A stretch of DNA of 40,536 nucleotides from an uncultured Scytonema sp. (GCA_937873135.1 CALMVQ010000058.1:1-40536); one strand, 5' to 3'. Positions 1-8,929 are shown, numbered from the stretch's first letter. The notes: a model not told the origin generated them from the letters alone. Made by a program: numbers and translations.

Positions 1-62
1 ATATTTCGTAATTATGGAGAAAAATATATAATTAATTTTGCGTAACTACTTAGAGGTGACAT

Positions 63-362
63 ATGCAGTATTTTGTTATCTTCACACCCAAACAGAAATT
101 CGGAAGCGCTGAAATGCCCTCTGACTTCCCGCAACTGTTACTCGAGGAAGAGGCGCGAGCGAAAGATCTCTACATGGAGGGACTTCTCCGTCAATCGTGG
201 GTGCTGGGCACGAGGGACCATGGCGCAGCCGTTCTCTTTGAAGCGGAGTCACAGGAACACCTGCAAGAGATAATCGACAGCTTTCCACTAATCAAGGCTG
301 ACTACGCTAACACCCAGGTCTTCCCTCTCGCGCCTGATCCTGCATTCGCGGAGAAGTCCTGA
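63..362 (+). CDS. YCII-domain (YciI-like) protein, copy 1
   Basis: A 99-residue protein of the YCII/YciI-like dimeric alpha-beta barrel type. The opening strand MQYFVIFTPKQKF, the middle AAVLFEAESQEHL and the later segment DSFPLIKADYAN fit the family's ferredoxin-like fold. Family members are small cytosolic proteins, some with lyase or isomerase activity, and the substrate cannot be told here. The ATG follows a GAGGTG ribosome-binding site at 52-57. A second copy of the gene starts 367 bp downstream, so this is a tandem duplication. Nearby NTF2-like and quinone-reductase genes suggest a small-molecule or redox cluster, which is inference. The length is normal for the family and the frame is intact. 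Confidence 0.85.
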   Translation: MQYFVIFTPKQKFGSAEMPSDFPQLLLEEEARAKDLYMEGLLRQSWVLGTRDHGAAVLFEAESQEHLQEIIDSFPLIKADYANTQVFPLAPDPAFAEKS

Positions 363-429
363 TCAAAGCTGAGATGTACTTCCCCGTATTATCTCGTAGT
401 CTTTTCCAAAAATAAAGTCGGATTCCTAT

Positions 430-729
430 ATGCAATATCTTGTTATCTTCACGCCCAAACAGAAATTCGAGACCGACGGAATGCCCTCTGACTTCCAGAA
501 ACGGGAACTCGAAGAGCAGGCGCAAGCGAAAGTCCTTTACGCGGAGGGAGGTCTCCGTCAAGTGTGGGCGCTGGACACGAAAAATCGCGGCGCAGCCGTT
601 CTTTTTGAAGCGGAGTCACCGGAGCATCTGCAAAAGATGATCGACAGCTTTCCGCTGATCAAGGTTGATTACGCTGACTACCAGATCTTGCCGCTCGCGC
701 CGTATCCAGCATTCGCGGAGAAGTCCTGA
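430..729 (+). CDS. YCII-domain (YciI-like) protein, copy 2
   Basis: A 99-residue paralog of the preceding gene. The two share MQY-VIFTPKQKF at the start, GAAVLFEAES in the middle and PAFAEKS at the end, including the same downstream bases gcggagaagtcctgatcaa. The spacing between starts is 367 bp, so one unit of gene plus short flank was duplicated. Substitutions are scattered and the frame is intact, which suggests both copies have been kept under selection. There is no obvious ribosome-binding site just before the ATG (gattcctatatg), unlike copy 1, so expression may depend on read-through from copy 1. The specific reaction is unknown. Confidence 0.83.
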   Translation: MQYLVIFTPKQKFETDGMPSDFQKRELEEQAQAKVLYAEGGLRQVWALDTKNRGAAVLFEAESPEHLQKMIDSFPLIKVDYADYQILPLAPYPAFAEKS

Positions 730-882
730 TCAAGACCGCATTTCTCGGACCGGAAAACCTACTCTTTCGTTACATAAGAGAGCGTAGTTTTAAAACTTGC
801 GAGAAAATAACGGCGCAACCGAACAAGTCATTCGAGCGAGGGGATAGCGTGCCTTTCATCGTTCTTCCTGCGTCGTTTCATT

Positions 883-968
883 AGTGAGAACAATCAGTAT
901 GTCTATAACAGAAACCAGTGCAAAGAGTGAGAACAATCAGTATGTCTACAACAGAAACAAGTGCAAAG
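883..968 (+). repeat. 43-bp tandem duplication at a gene start
   Basis: Positions 883-925 and 926-968 are two adjacent copies of a 43-bp unit beginning agtgagaacaatcagtatg, with two mismatches. Each copy contains an ATG (899 and 942). Because 43 is not a multiple of three, the upstream ATG reads 24 codons out of frame and stops at a TGA just past the second copy. Only the ATG at 942 opens the NTF2-like gene. Confidence 0.9.
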
Positions 969-1367
969 GATGAAGCGGTAATCAAAGCAGTGATGGCAAC
1001 GTTTGCCGAGGCGTGGAACGCTAAAGATGCGTACCACTTGGCGACGTTGTTTGCCGAGAATAGCGATTTCGTGGACGTCGTAGGTCGTTGGTATAAAGGG
1101 CGAACCGAGATCGAACAAGCACATGCGCAGGCGTTGGCGTCGTTCTTAAGCGATAGCCACATGACTATTACTGACACCCAAATCAAATTCCTCACCCCGG
1201 ATCTGGTAGTCCTGCATAGCACTTGGGAAACCACTGGACAGAAGAATCCCGATGGAATACATCGACTGCAAGATACAGGTGTCTGGACAGCCGTAACAAC
1301 CCGCAAGGAGAACACCTGGCAGATTACCGCTTTTCACAACACAGGGACTGTACCAATTCCTGAATGA
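942..1367 (+). CDS. NTF2-like (SnoaL/SgcJ-type) protein
   Basis: About 141 residues from ATG 942. The pattern of an N-terminal helix (EAVIKAVMATFAEAWNAKD) followed by LATLFAENSDFVDVVGRWYKGR and later strands ending in a WQITAFHNTGTVPIPE tail is that of the SgcJ/EcaC branch of the NTF2-like superfamily. These are small cone-shaped barrels that bind or convert small molecules. No catalytic assignment is possible. A GTG at 918 would add eight residues (QRVRTIS), but these come from the 43-bp duplication that spans the start, so ATG 942 is preferred. The gene sits between the YCII pair and a broken quinone-reductase gene, all on the same strand. Confidence 0.8.
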   Translation: MSTTETSAKDEAVIKAVMATFAEAWNAKDAYHLATLFAENSDFVDVVGRWYKGRTEIEQAHAQALASFLSDSHMTITDTQIKFLTPDLVVLHSTWETTGQKNPDGIHRLQDTGVWTAVTTRKENTWQITAFHNTGTVPIPE

Positions 1368-1571
1368 AACGTAACAAAAAGTTTGCTTTAAGCTACTGCT
1401 CCTAGGGGGTGTGGTAGTACCCGTCTTCACTGGCAAAAAGAGCGCAAACTGCCAAGCGGTGCCCGAACGAATTGTTACCAAGCAATGGAGAAAGCGATTG
1501 TCGCTGTACAGGGCACTTAATCGCTGGTATACAACCTGTTTCTTTAATCCAAACCAATAATTCAAAACTGT

Positions 1572-1733
1572 TTAGGTGAAATACTCCCGAACCGCCAGAA
1601 GAATACCGATATAAAAAACCGCTCCTGAGCCAAGGCAGCCAAGAAAGGAGATCCAGAAGATAGGTAATCTTACACTCCTGTTGGGAGTAGTTAAATTGTT
1701 TTTAATACGCTCTAAAATTTGAAGGAGTAACAT
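1572..1733 (-). CDS. possible membrane-protein remnant (53 codons)
   Basis: On the minus strand an open frame of 53 codons runs from an ATG at 1733 to a TAA at 1572-1574. It contains one strong hydrophobic stretch (LPIFWISFLGCLGSGAVFYI) and ends in ILLAVREYFT. Its ATG overlaps, on the opposite strand, the start of the quinone-reductase gene, and it has no ribosome-binding site. It looks more like the C-terminal relic of a membrane protein than a working small gene. The rest of 1368-1731 shows no other coding signal. The family is not recognised. Confidence 0.25.
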   Translation of the reverse strand: MLLLQILERIKNNLTTPNRSVRLPIFWISFLGCLGSGAVFYIGILLAVREYFT

Positions 1734-2370
1734 GATGCAAGCAATCCGAGTTCATGACTATGGAGAGTTAGACCTACTGATACTGGAAACGGTAGCAATA
1801 CCTGAACCCCAACCCAATGAAGTGTTGATTCGAGTTCAGGCTGCCGGAGTCAATCCGCTCGATTGGAAAATTCGGGCAGGCTACATGAAAGAGATTTTTC
1901 CAATGCCTTTGCCGTTCACACCCGGAATGGATGTTGCAGGCACTGTGGAAGCAGTCGGTGCTGATGTCAAAGCGTTCCAAGTCGGTCAAGCGGTGTATGG
2001 CGAACTAAAAATGGGAGCTTATGCTGAGTTCGCGACTGCTCCCCAAGATGCGATCGCACTCAAACCGAAGACGCTCGATTTTGTGCAAGCGGCATCGGTG
2101 CCAATGGTGGCAATGACTGCCTATCAAGCACTGTTTGATTATGCTGATCTCAAGTCGGGTCAAACCATCCTGATTCATGCTGCATCGGGCGGGGTGGGCA
2201 TGTTCGCGGTGCGGGATCACCATCAACGCCATTGCCCCAGGCGGCACAGCGACGGACATGGCGGAAGAGAACGCAAAGCGTTACACACATCCAGCGCTCC
2301 AGAACGTACCGCCCGATGCTGTACTCAAGAGCCATTTATAGCCTTTATTAATAATTGGAGTTTAGACTAA
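1732..2370 (+). pseudogene. chimera: N-terminal zinc-less MDR quinone oxidoreductase fused to SDR fragment
   Basis: Residues 1-160 are the catalytic (GroES-like) half of a medium-chain NADPH:quinone oxidoreductase: AGVNPLDWKIRAGYM, PGMDVAGTVEAVG and the start of the nucleotide-binding half, HAASGGVGMFAV. At about 2207-2213 this ends and a different family begins one frame over. From 2213 the frame GGG ATC ACC reads GITINAIAPGGTATDMAEEN and then PPDAVLKS to a TAG at 2341, the C-terminal part of a short-chain dehydrogenase. In the MDR frame this part is nonsense. The ATG (1732 or 1735) has a good AAGGAG site at 1722-1727. The cofactor-binding domain is lost, so no activity is expected. A second MDR fragment overlapping the same region lies at 12366. 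Confidence 0.85.
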
Positions 2371-2504
2371 TTTTGCTTCCCAAACAGCCAAACCCTTATC
2401 GAGACAGGCTTTCCTAATTTATAAGCTGGTTTAGATTCCCAAGTCTAAAATGCTAGCTACACAAGGGTTGTAGCCATAAAAATAGAATTTAGTCTAAACT
2501 CCAG
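2355..2504. mobile_element. 150-bp MITE in a glycosyltransferase gene
   Basis: Imperfect terminal inverted repeats, TTGGAGTTTAGACTAA at 2355-2370 and its complement CTGGAGTTTAGACTAA ending at 2504, enclose a 150-bp segment with no coding capacity. A direct repeat TAATAA flanks it at 2349-2354 and 2505-2510, as a 6-bp target duplication would. Removing the element plus one TAATAA restores an open glycosyltransferase frame on the minus strand. The parent transposon is not present in the window and its family was not determined. Confidence 0.8.
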
Positions 2505-2889
2505 TAATAAACCACCCATAAGAATTTTGATTCTTATCTACAAACTCAGCCAAATGCTTGCTTACACAGTCATCTGCATCAACAGCCATAGTGTGAGATG
2601 GAGAAAATTCTTGAGCATGAATTAATCGTCTTAATATCTTACGCCCTTTATCTGTATGTCCTATAGATATAGGATCTGGCTCATTTGCCACTCCGAAATC
2701 AACTTCAATGTATGTAATGTTGGGATGATGAAATTCAATACGCGGTTGTTCATTGCAAACAACAATCACTGTGTAGTTTTGTGAAGTTTGATTGCAAAGA
2801 GATATAGCACATCTTTCAAATAACTGGCTGACGCGCTCCCAGGATTTAGAAGCTTGTGGAGTTTTAATCGGTACTACGAAAACAAGCAT
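2494..2889 (-). pseudogene. glycosyltransferase family 2-like protein, truncated by MITE
   Basis: The first ~128 residues resemble a GT-A-fold glycosyltransferase: MLVFVVPIKTP at the N-terminus, CNQTSQNYTVIVVCNE, and the metal/nucleotide-binding acidic motif in MAVDADDCVSKHLAEF. Translation stops at a TAG supplied by the right end of the 150-bp MITE, after YGWFIT. If the MITE and one target copy are removed, the frame runs on as GWFINKGYKWL into 2326-2348, then meets the SDR-fragment junction. The gene was therefore first interrupted by the MITE and also lost its 3' half. Upstream a 9-bp inverted repeat (TTGGGGAAG 2896-2904, CTTCCCCAA 2948-2956) forms a possible hairpin. No activity is expected. 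Confidence 0.75.
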
Positions 2890-3086
2890 AAGCTGTTGGG
2901 GAAGAAGACAGAATATTATGCAAATATAAAATAATTATCAATGACTACTTCCCCAATGACGTATTAGACATCTCCAACAATTAATTATGCGTTCGTTGAA
3001 ATCGTTGCAGGGGGCGAACAGCCTTACCCTCCGGGAACGCCCCTACGTCATTTCTCGCTTATGTCTATTACCAAAACGAAATGGTG

Positions 3087-4553
3087 TTATGCTAAGTGTT
3101 GCTGGACTTGTGACACCAATTCCTTTGTCCAATAATTGACTAAGGAGGCATCTTCGGCTTCTACCATAACTCGGATAACTGGCTCTGTACCGGAAGCGCG
3201 GACTAAAATTCTGCCAGCATCACCCATTGCTGCTTCAGCATTTTGTACTGCTACAAGTAGGGGTTGACAGTCCTTCCAGCCCAAACGCTTTGATCTATCT
3301 TCTACCCGCACGTTTTGCAACAGTTGCGGATACGTCTGAAAGCTTTGATCTACTAATTCTGATAGAGAAATACCTGCCTGTTGGACTATGTTTGCTACAT
3401 GTAAGGCTGTTAACAAACCATCACCAGTAATACCATAATGGCGGCAAAGGATGTGACCGGATTGTTCGCCACCGAGCATTCCTCCAGTCAGCAGCATTTC
3501 TTTTTGGACGTGCTGATCGCCGACTGCTGTGCGAACAAGAGTGCCACCTCGTTGTTTCCATGCCTTCTCAAAGCCTAAGTTTGCCATGACAGTGGAAACA
3601 ATCAAGTCGTCTGGCAATTCTTGGTTTTGCTGCAAGCTGCATCCCCATAGGTAGAGAATGTAATCGCCGTTAATTTGTCGTCCGGTATTGTCTACTGCTA
3701 AAACGCGATCAGCATCGCCATCAAAGGCAAAGCCGATATCGGCATTGTTTTCCAGAACAGCCGCTTGTAAAATATCCAAATGAGTGGAACCACAATTCAC
3801 GTTGATGCGATCGCCATCCGGTTGGTTGTGCAAGCAGATCACTTCTGCTCCCATTTCCATAAATACCGATGGAGCCAACCCAACTGCTGCACCCCATGCG
3901 ACATCTAAAACGATCTTCATTCCCTCAAAATTCATGACATGATGCAACGGGTTTTTCAACGCTTCTGCATAATCCTTCAATAACTCCAAGCGCGAGTAGT
4001 GTCGTCCATAATGACTGAGGTGATTAGATATTGTTAAGCCTCGCAGCAACGCTTCAATTTCTGCCTGTAACGCTTGGGGTAACTTCGTCCCATCTGCACC
4101 AAATATTTTAATGCCGTTGTCTTGAGGTGGATTGTGGCTAGCAGAAATCATGATTCCGCCTATGGCATCTGTTACACTGGTGAGATAGGCAATGCAGGGA
4201 GTAGGGCATAATCCCAAATACCAAACGTCTAATCCTGCGGATGTCAACCCTGCACTCAAAGCCATTGCCAGCATATCGCTGGAGTTTCTAGAGTCCTGTC
4301 CCAGAATAACTGGGCCTGGGTTTTCAGAATGGTTACGCAAAACACAACCAGCCCAGAAACCTACTTGCAATGCCAAAGACGCACTCAGCAATTCACCAAC
4401 TTGTCCGCGAATACCATCTGTTCCAAACAAGGAAGTGGCTGGGAGTGCGATTAAGGGGAAGGCAGAACTCCCCTCTATACCTTTTTGCGTAAGATCGGCT
4501 TCAAAAGCAGAAACCTCACCAACAAACGGAGTCCGAGTTATAAATGAAACCAT
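3087..4553 (-). CDS. glmM: phosphoglucosamine mutase GlmM
   Basis: Interconverts glucosamine-6-phosphate and glucosamine-1-phosphate on the way to UDP-GlcNAc for peptidoglycan. The phosphoserine loop [14 protein letters not shown] is present (active Ser near residue 139), with the magnesium motif [10 protein letters not shown], the sugar-binding GGEQSGH and the C-terminal phosphate-binding [14 protein letters not shown]. The substrate region LFGTDGIRG is intact. About 488 residues from ATG 4553; a further in-frame ATG at 4580 would add nine residues that do not look conserved. The protein carries an N-terminal extension of ~40 residues before LFGTDGIRG. It is monocistronic, with AT-rich DNA upstream. 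Confidence 0.95.
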   Translation of the reverse strand: MVSFITRTPFVGEVSAFEADLTQKGIEGSSAFPLIALPATSLFGTDGIRGQVGELLSASLALQVGFWAGCVLRNHSENPGPVILGQDSRNSSDMLAMALSAGLTSAGLDVWYLGLCPTPCIAYLTSVTDAIGGIMISASHNPPQDNGIKIFGADGTKLPQALQAEIEALLRGLTISNHLSHYGRHYSRLELLKDYAEALKNPLHHVMNFEGMKIVLDVAWGAAVGLAPSVFMEMGAEVICLHNQPDGDRINVNCGSTHLDILQAAVLENNADIGFAFDGDADRVLAVDNTGRQINGDYILYLWGCSLQQNQELPDDLIVSTVMANLGFEKAWKQRGGTLVRTAVGDQHVQKEMLLTGGMLGGEQSGHILCRHYGITGDGLLTALHVANIVQQAGISLSELVDQSFQTYPQLLQNVRVEDRSKRLGWKDCQPLLVAVQNAEAAMGDAGRILVRASGTEPVIRVMVEAEDASLVNYWTKELVSQVQQHLA

Positions 4554-4786
4554 ATATTGAAACACTCCACACAGTGACACTGGGAAATAGCACTTTAAGA
4601 TTATTTAACAATCTTTCAGATTAACTTTTCATCAGGACGATTTACTAGTTTTTGTTTTAGTAAATATATTGAAATTATGCCTGTTATACGTAATAATACT
4701 TATAAATACTTTGTAATACTTATAAAGATTCTGTAAATTAAGTATTTTTAATTAAATTATGTGTAAAATTGACTAATTGCTACTTC

Positions 4787-5414
4787 TTAATGCCAAGCTT
4801 TATAAAACTCTAAATAAGTCATCTTCTCCGCGCAATGCCAGAGGAGTTTGTAAGAATGGCGGCATTGTTCAAAATTGTACTCGTTCACTTGAACGTTCAA
4901 GCAATTCTTTAACAATACAATCAGTTCTGGCATCTGTTTATCTAAAAGGATTTTCTTGAGATTATCTGCGGCACGTCTGCGAACAGATTCACTTTCTGCT
5001 GAAGTCAGGATCTGTAATAGGGTGCCAAATGCAATTGTATTCCCTAAGTCAGCTTTAGCCAATCTGCAAGCTCTGCGTATTTTGGTATCCTCATCTTCAG
5101 TTGATGCAATGCCTTCAACCAAGACGGCAATTCTTCTGGCATTATCACCGGGTTTTTTCCTACGGTGATGGGAAGACGGGGAGAACTGAACCTGTTCGTG
5201 CATCGCTGTGTCTCCCCGGATTTCACCACGAAGTAAGTCCCGATTCTGGGAAGCTTGTAGCCGGAGAGAATGATTTGTTGTAGAAGCGATAATTTGTTCT
5301 ATTGTAGACAGAGCTATCGCATTTCCTTCCTTCAATTTTACCTAAGCTATAAGCGGCTTTTCTGCGAATTGAATCTTTCTTCGTGGACTCAATAATTTTG
5401 ATTAATGCCTCAAC
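4787..5414 (-). pseudogene. C-terminal remnant of a HEAT-repeat (NACHT-type) protein, frameshifted
   Basis: Reading 5414 downward in one frame gives VEALIKIIESTKKDSIRRKAAYSLGKI; the frame then shifts near 5330 to EGNAIALSTIEQIIASTTNHSLRLQASQ and continues through ADLGNTIAFGTLLQILTSAESESVRRRAADNLKKIL. These are three HEAT-like helix pairs with the SESVRRRAADNL-type second helix. The ending YKLLWHCAEKMTYLEFYKAWH matches the tail I know from cyanobacterial NACHT/STAND NTPases with HEAT repeats (family knowledge, not checked). The NTPase domain is absent, so this is the tail of a deleted gene. The ATG at 5335 is only an artefact of the shifted frame. Confidence 0.7.
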
Positions 5415-5600
5415 TCACATCTTGCACCTGGAAAATTGAATGTCAAAACCGCAACCAAGTATAAGGGGAGTCAAGCGTTGAATAGCAAGTAAAAGAAGAG
5501 ACATAACAAGTTGAGGAAATATTGATTCAAGGGCAGTTTGTGCAGCTTCACCCCAATCGGGAGCCTCACGGCCGGTTCGATTCAATAAATAATTTGTTTT
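5415..5600 (-). pseudogene. orphan reading frame, unrecognised
   Basis: A minus-strand frame of about 61 codons, open from 5600 to a TGA at 5415-5417, reads LNRTGREAPDWGEAAQTALESI and then a hydrophobic FPQLVMSLLLLAIQRLTPLIL, ending FSRCKM. It has protein-like composition but no good start codon and no recognised family. It lies directly upstream of the HEAT remnant in the same frame, separated only by the stop, so a deletion junction is likely at about 5418. Could be a transposase or membrane-protein tail. Confidence 0.3.
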
Positions 5601-6423
5601 TTACGGGTTTATTCGGCTTTGTGCAAGATCTGAGTCAATAAATATCCAACAGTATGTCCGAATATTGGGACGGGGTATTAGCTATTTTTGAGTATTAATA
5701 CTTAGAAAGCTAAAGCCAGAGATTTTCTTTTCGGCTCCCCTCTTTTTGGCTGGGGCTAGGCTGGGTGTGTAGTACGTCGGGCTGGGTTTGGGGAGCTTTG
5801 GGGGGATGGACGGCGATCGCGCTTTGTCTTGTAATGAGAAAAAGCCTCTGCCAACGCCATAACTCGTGAGCGATGAAAGCGGCTTGATCATCTCCTTGCC
5901 CGTTCCCATTTTGGTATACCCTCAGTACAATTCAGCTTCCTCTACGGGCTTAGCAGACACCGCTAAATCAATCTTGGCTTCACTTGCCACACGTTCTCTA
6001 TTACCAACTTAAATGGTATTGACAGGAGGCTAACGGATTGTAAAGCACAAATTAGGAAAATTGTCAATATGTATACACAGTTAGGGTAAATTGTAACGAA
6101 CTGTGAAGCCCGAATAATCTACGGTAAAGACGTGATATTAATGGAGAATGCTGCATAGCTGACGGGTTGTCTACATGTCCTCTAAAAGAAAAAGGGTCAC
6201 GCGTTTTAAACGCTGACTCTTTCATTCTCTCTACAAAAAAGTACATGTATTTACTGTAGATTAAAAAAATTAACGAACCAAATGATTGAGTCCATGAGCC
6301 GAACAAGTAGAACACGATAGCCGCATGAGCCGAACGTAACTTATGCGTTGTCGTATCTGTGGTTCTATAAAGGGGGGTTGTGTTCCCACAGTCAGTCAGA
6401 GAGATCGCTTCCTAAAGAGGGGC
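5601..6423. other. non-coding gap with faint decayed frames
   Basis: No convincing gene in about 820 bp. On the minus strand between 5700 and 6010 two short frames have protein-like composition: one reads RERVASEAKIDLAVSAKPVEE, the next, shifted, GDDQAAFIAHELWRWQRLF. They could be one gene broken by a frameshift, but the family is not recognised. One HIP1 site lies at 5814. The remainder (6010-6423) shows only short imperfect palindromes. Confidence 0.35.
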
Positions 6424-7149
6424 TTAAAGATCGCTGATTGTGAATAGCTGCTTCAAATCTTCTACAAAACTGGTAAAAAATTTACCTTCATCTACCTGCA
6501 AAGCCACCCAGGCATTTGCTCCTGTTTTCGGCGCAAGACGACGATCAATCAATGTTTGTCCCAGTGTCCACTCTCCCTTTGTTTCAACCCGGACTTTTGC
6601 TCTAGTCAACATCAGGGTTTCTGGATAAAATAAGTATCCTAATGTTGCGGCATCATGGACAAGAAGACCTGAAATTCCTACTGTTTCTCGATAACCCAAG
6701 GCTGTGCCAATCATGAACTCACAAAGCTCTGTTAAGAAGCGAGAAAGTTTACTTTCCGGATTCGCTTGAGTGACTGCCTGAGTCATATCTCGGGTGAAAA
6801 TTAAGTGTGTGGTCACGTCCAGCGGCATCACAACAATATCGTCTCGGCTATCAAATACTATCTGAGCAGCTTCAGCATTAAACCAAATATTGAATTCTGC
6901 ATGGGGAGTAACATTCCCAGGACAGAAGAAGGCACCCCCCATAATCACAATTTCCTTGGCTTTTTTAAGGATGCCGGGACTTTTCGTTTCCGCCGCTGCG
7001 AGGTTGGTCAGGGGTCTGATCGCTATAATGGTAATTTCCCCCGGAACACCATTCAACTCATCGATCAGGAGTTCGTCGGAGTAGGGAGCGTCCTCAATGG
7101 CGTGTGTGGCTGGGGGTAAGGTATGAGAAAGATTGCCCATCCCATCCAA
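6424..7149 (-). pseudogene. nucleoside hydrolase (IunH type), N-terminus missing
   Basis: The protein follows the inosine/uridine-preferring nucleoside hydrolase family from the DGMGNL segment onward: ITIIAIRPLTNLAAA, KEIVIMGGAFFCPGNVTPHAEFNIWFNAEAA, VVMPLDVTTHLIF and VHDAATLGYLFYP, which contain the later calcium and substrate ligands (Asn/Glu of the EFN motif, Asp of HDA). The family's opening DTDPG-DD motif, which carries the catalytic and calcium-binding aspartates, should lie about 70 residues upstream. Instead the frame runs only ten codons past the ATG to a TAA. It is therefore 5'-truncated and probably inactive. No operon partner is visible. Confidence 0.82.
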
Positions 7150-7257
7150 ATCAGGCGTTTTGTGAAAACTTTATAGTTTGGTTTTTTCACCTTGTTCTAC
7201 TTAAGTAAAAGTTTAAATTACAGTTGCTATCGCTTAAGAAAAACTTATAAGTTCCGC

Positions 7258-7290
7258 AAAATCTGTATCATTTTTGATACAGATTTTTTA
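7258..7290. terminator. bidirectional hairpin terminator
   Basis: A perfect 13-bp inverted repeat (AAATCTGTATCA at 7259-7270 and its complement 7275-7287) with a 4-nt loop is followed by a T-run on the plus strand and preceded by an A-run. It lies between the nucleoside-hydrolase remnant and the 142-residue gene, upstream of both. Confidence 0.7.
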
Positions 7291-7365
7291 GATTTGAATA
7301 ATGTACAATTAATCAAACAGAAGATAACGCTACTTTCTGCCGCTAAATAGCTATTATGAGGAAAA

Positions 7366-7794
7366 ATGATGAAATTTTGCGTTTATTCAAATGTGTTTAG
7401 TAATGGTCAGAGGGATCTAGAAGCAAATTCATATGAAGAAGCTTGTCTTTGGGCTTGCTCATATTGTGGAGAGGATGATTGCAAAATCACAAAAAAGTCT
7501 TCACGAGGAGGGGTCAGGTACGGCGCTGGCAGACCCAAGAATTCTAAAGGAACTGGTAAATGGGGTGGCGAAAAAACAGTTGCTATCAGAATTACTGAGA
7601 AGATTGCAAAAAACATTAATACTTTGAGTGAAGCTTATGACTCCTTGAAACTTCTTTCAGAATATTTTCACTTAAAAGCTGAAAAAGTGAAAAGTGAATC
7701 TAGAACTAGTACTTACCCTCGAACATGGGATCAGGCTATAAAGCTACTACAAGAAATAGACGAAATACTGCAATTTGAGACACATATAGTATAG
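7366..7794 (+). CDS. small putative DNA-binding protein with GRP motif
   Basis: 142 residues. A Cys-containing N-terminus (YEEACLWACSYCGEDDC) leads to the basic segment SSRGGVRYGAGRPKNSKGTG around residues 45-64. This has the GAGRP element common in phage and plasmid DNA-binding proteins and resembles an AT-hook. It is followed by EKTVAIRITEKIAKNINTLSEAY, compatible with a ribbon-helix-helix strand and helix. The C-terminal half is helical and charged. The start ATG follows GAGGAAAA at 7356-7363; a second ATG is the next codon. A regulator or a partition/antitoxin-type protein is possible, but the family is not identified. Base composition is more AT-rich than its neighbours. Confidence 0.65.
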   Translation: MMKFCVYSNVFSNGQRDLEANSYEEACLWACSYCGEDDCKITKKSSRGGVRYGAGRPKNSKGTGKWGGEKTVAIRITEKIAKNINTLSEAYDSLKLLSEYFHLKAEKVKSESRTSTYPRTWDQAIKLLQEIDEILQFETHIV

Positions 7795-7994
7795 TTAAAT
7801 TGAAGAAATAGATTTTGATTGGGATGGAAAGAAGTCAACTAGCTAAGACTTTTAGAATCCGTGTCCATATTCCGAAGGGATTGGGCGCGGTAGTTCAACA
7901 CTAAAACTGGCTCGATCCAAACTAGTTTTCTTTGCTGCCTACCTTCGCCGTAAGCTTGATTGCGGATAAAACCCCTACGCCAATCGTGATCCGG

Positions 7995-8483
7995 ATGTTT
8001 TTTCTATATGAAAGCGATCGCAGACATCATGAAAACAGTTGTGCTGAAGCAGCAGCTAGTGAAGTACTAAGTGCTAAATATCCGACTGTGGGAAAAATCC
8101 AGGATGTGTCGCTAGTGTCAAAACCGAAGTTTAAATCACTTGGTCAGAAAGCTAGTATTAAAGAATACCCAACAAATTGCCCCTACTGTGGTAATAGAGT
8201 TTCATTAGTAGATGCTATCGTAGTTTACTCGAAACTAGGCTACGGTAAGCTGTGGCTATGCGAAAACTACCCTGTTTGCGATTCTTATGTGGGGGCGCAC
8301 AATCAAGACGACTCACCCAAAGGAACTTTGGCTAACAGTCAACTCAGAGAATGGCGGAAAAATGCACACGCCGTATTCGATCCGTTGTGGAAATCCGGTT
8401 ATATGAGCCGCAAGGAAGCCTATGGATGGCTGTCTGGAAGTGTCTGGAGCGCACCTCCAAGAGCGATCCCAACTGGCCAATAG
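7995..8483 (+). CDS. zinc-finger-containing protein (DUF3268-like)
   Basis: The core NCPYCGNRVSLVDAIVVYSK-LGYGKLWLCENYPVCDSYVGAH has two CxxC/CxxxxxC knuckles typical of the DUF3268 zinc-finger-containing domain. It is followed by the conserved GTLANSQLREWRKNAHAVFDPLWKSGYMSRKEAYGWL. Family members end with a further ~25 residues that differ from what is seen here; the frame ends SGSVWSAPPRAIPTGQ, and an overlapping frame (8408-8536) carries a different protein-like tail (WPIDLFQPFLDAADTTFKAS), so the 3' end may be replaced or shifted. ATG 7995 is chosen over an upstream TTG at 7932. The function is unknown; such genes are often on mobile elements. Confidence 0.6.
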   Translation: MFFLYESDRRHHENSCAEAAASEVLSAKYPTVGKIQDVSLVSKPKFKSLGQKASIKEYPTNCPYCGNRVSLVDAIVVYSKLGYGKLWLCENYPVCDSYVGAHNQDDSPKGTLANSQLREWRKNAHAVFDPLWKSGYMSRKEAYGWLSGSVWSAPPRAIPTGQ

Positions 8484-8536
8484 ACTTGTTCCAGCCGTTC
8501 CTCGACGCGGCGGACACTACTTTCAAAGCGTCCTGA

Positions 8537-8763
8537 CAGTCAGACTTTTGTAGGTCGGGTTTCGCAAAGCTCCACCTACTTAGGCTATTTGATCCACGCT
8601 CCTAAGCAATACCGCTCCACCACTTTCTAGACAAAGTGATAGAAGCGACAAACTTCATGGAGTTCTGCCCATTGTAGAAGGCGATCAACACAAAATCGCT
8701 CATGGAAACGCGCATCAATTGTTCTCACTCTAATTGAGAAGGTTCAACACCGGGTCAATGGTT
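8537..8763. other. non-coding stretch before MITE
   Basis: No open frame or RNA gene seen. The last ten bases, GTCAATGGTT (8754-8763), are the left copy of the target duplication of the following MITE. Confidence 0.5.
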
Positions 8764-8929
8764 CTGACTTTTCCCGTTATCTCCTTGATTGAGCGATCGC
8801 TTACTATACCCCTAGCTCAAAACCCTATTCTCTGGTGATTCATTCTCATTAATCTTAATTTATTGAGAAGAAACTATAGCCTGAAACCCTTGCTATTTCG
8901 TGCTTTTAAGACTTAACGGGAAAAGTCAG
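8764..8929. mobile_element. 166-bp MITE with 10-bp target duplication
   Basis: Perfect 16-bp terminal inverted repeats CTGACTTTTCCCGTTA (8764-8779) and TAACGGGAAAAGTCAG (8914-8929) bound a 166-bp non-coding segment. It is flanked on both sides by GTCAATGGTT (8754-8763 and 8930-8939), a clean 10-bp target site duplication. A 9-12-bp duplication suggests mobilisation by an IS4-family transposase (inference). The right end lies 42 bp from the start of the beta-helix gene, probably in its promoter. Confidence 0.9.

Noticed and set aside
5570-5595. GGTTCGATTC as a tRNA T-arm
   Set aside because: No acceptor, D or anticodon stem could be built around it on either strand.
5682-5909. 75-codon minus-strand ORF
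   Set aside because: Proline-rich low-complexity reading through repeat-like DNA; a neighbouring frame has more protein-like sequence.
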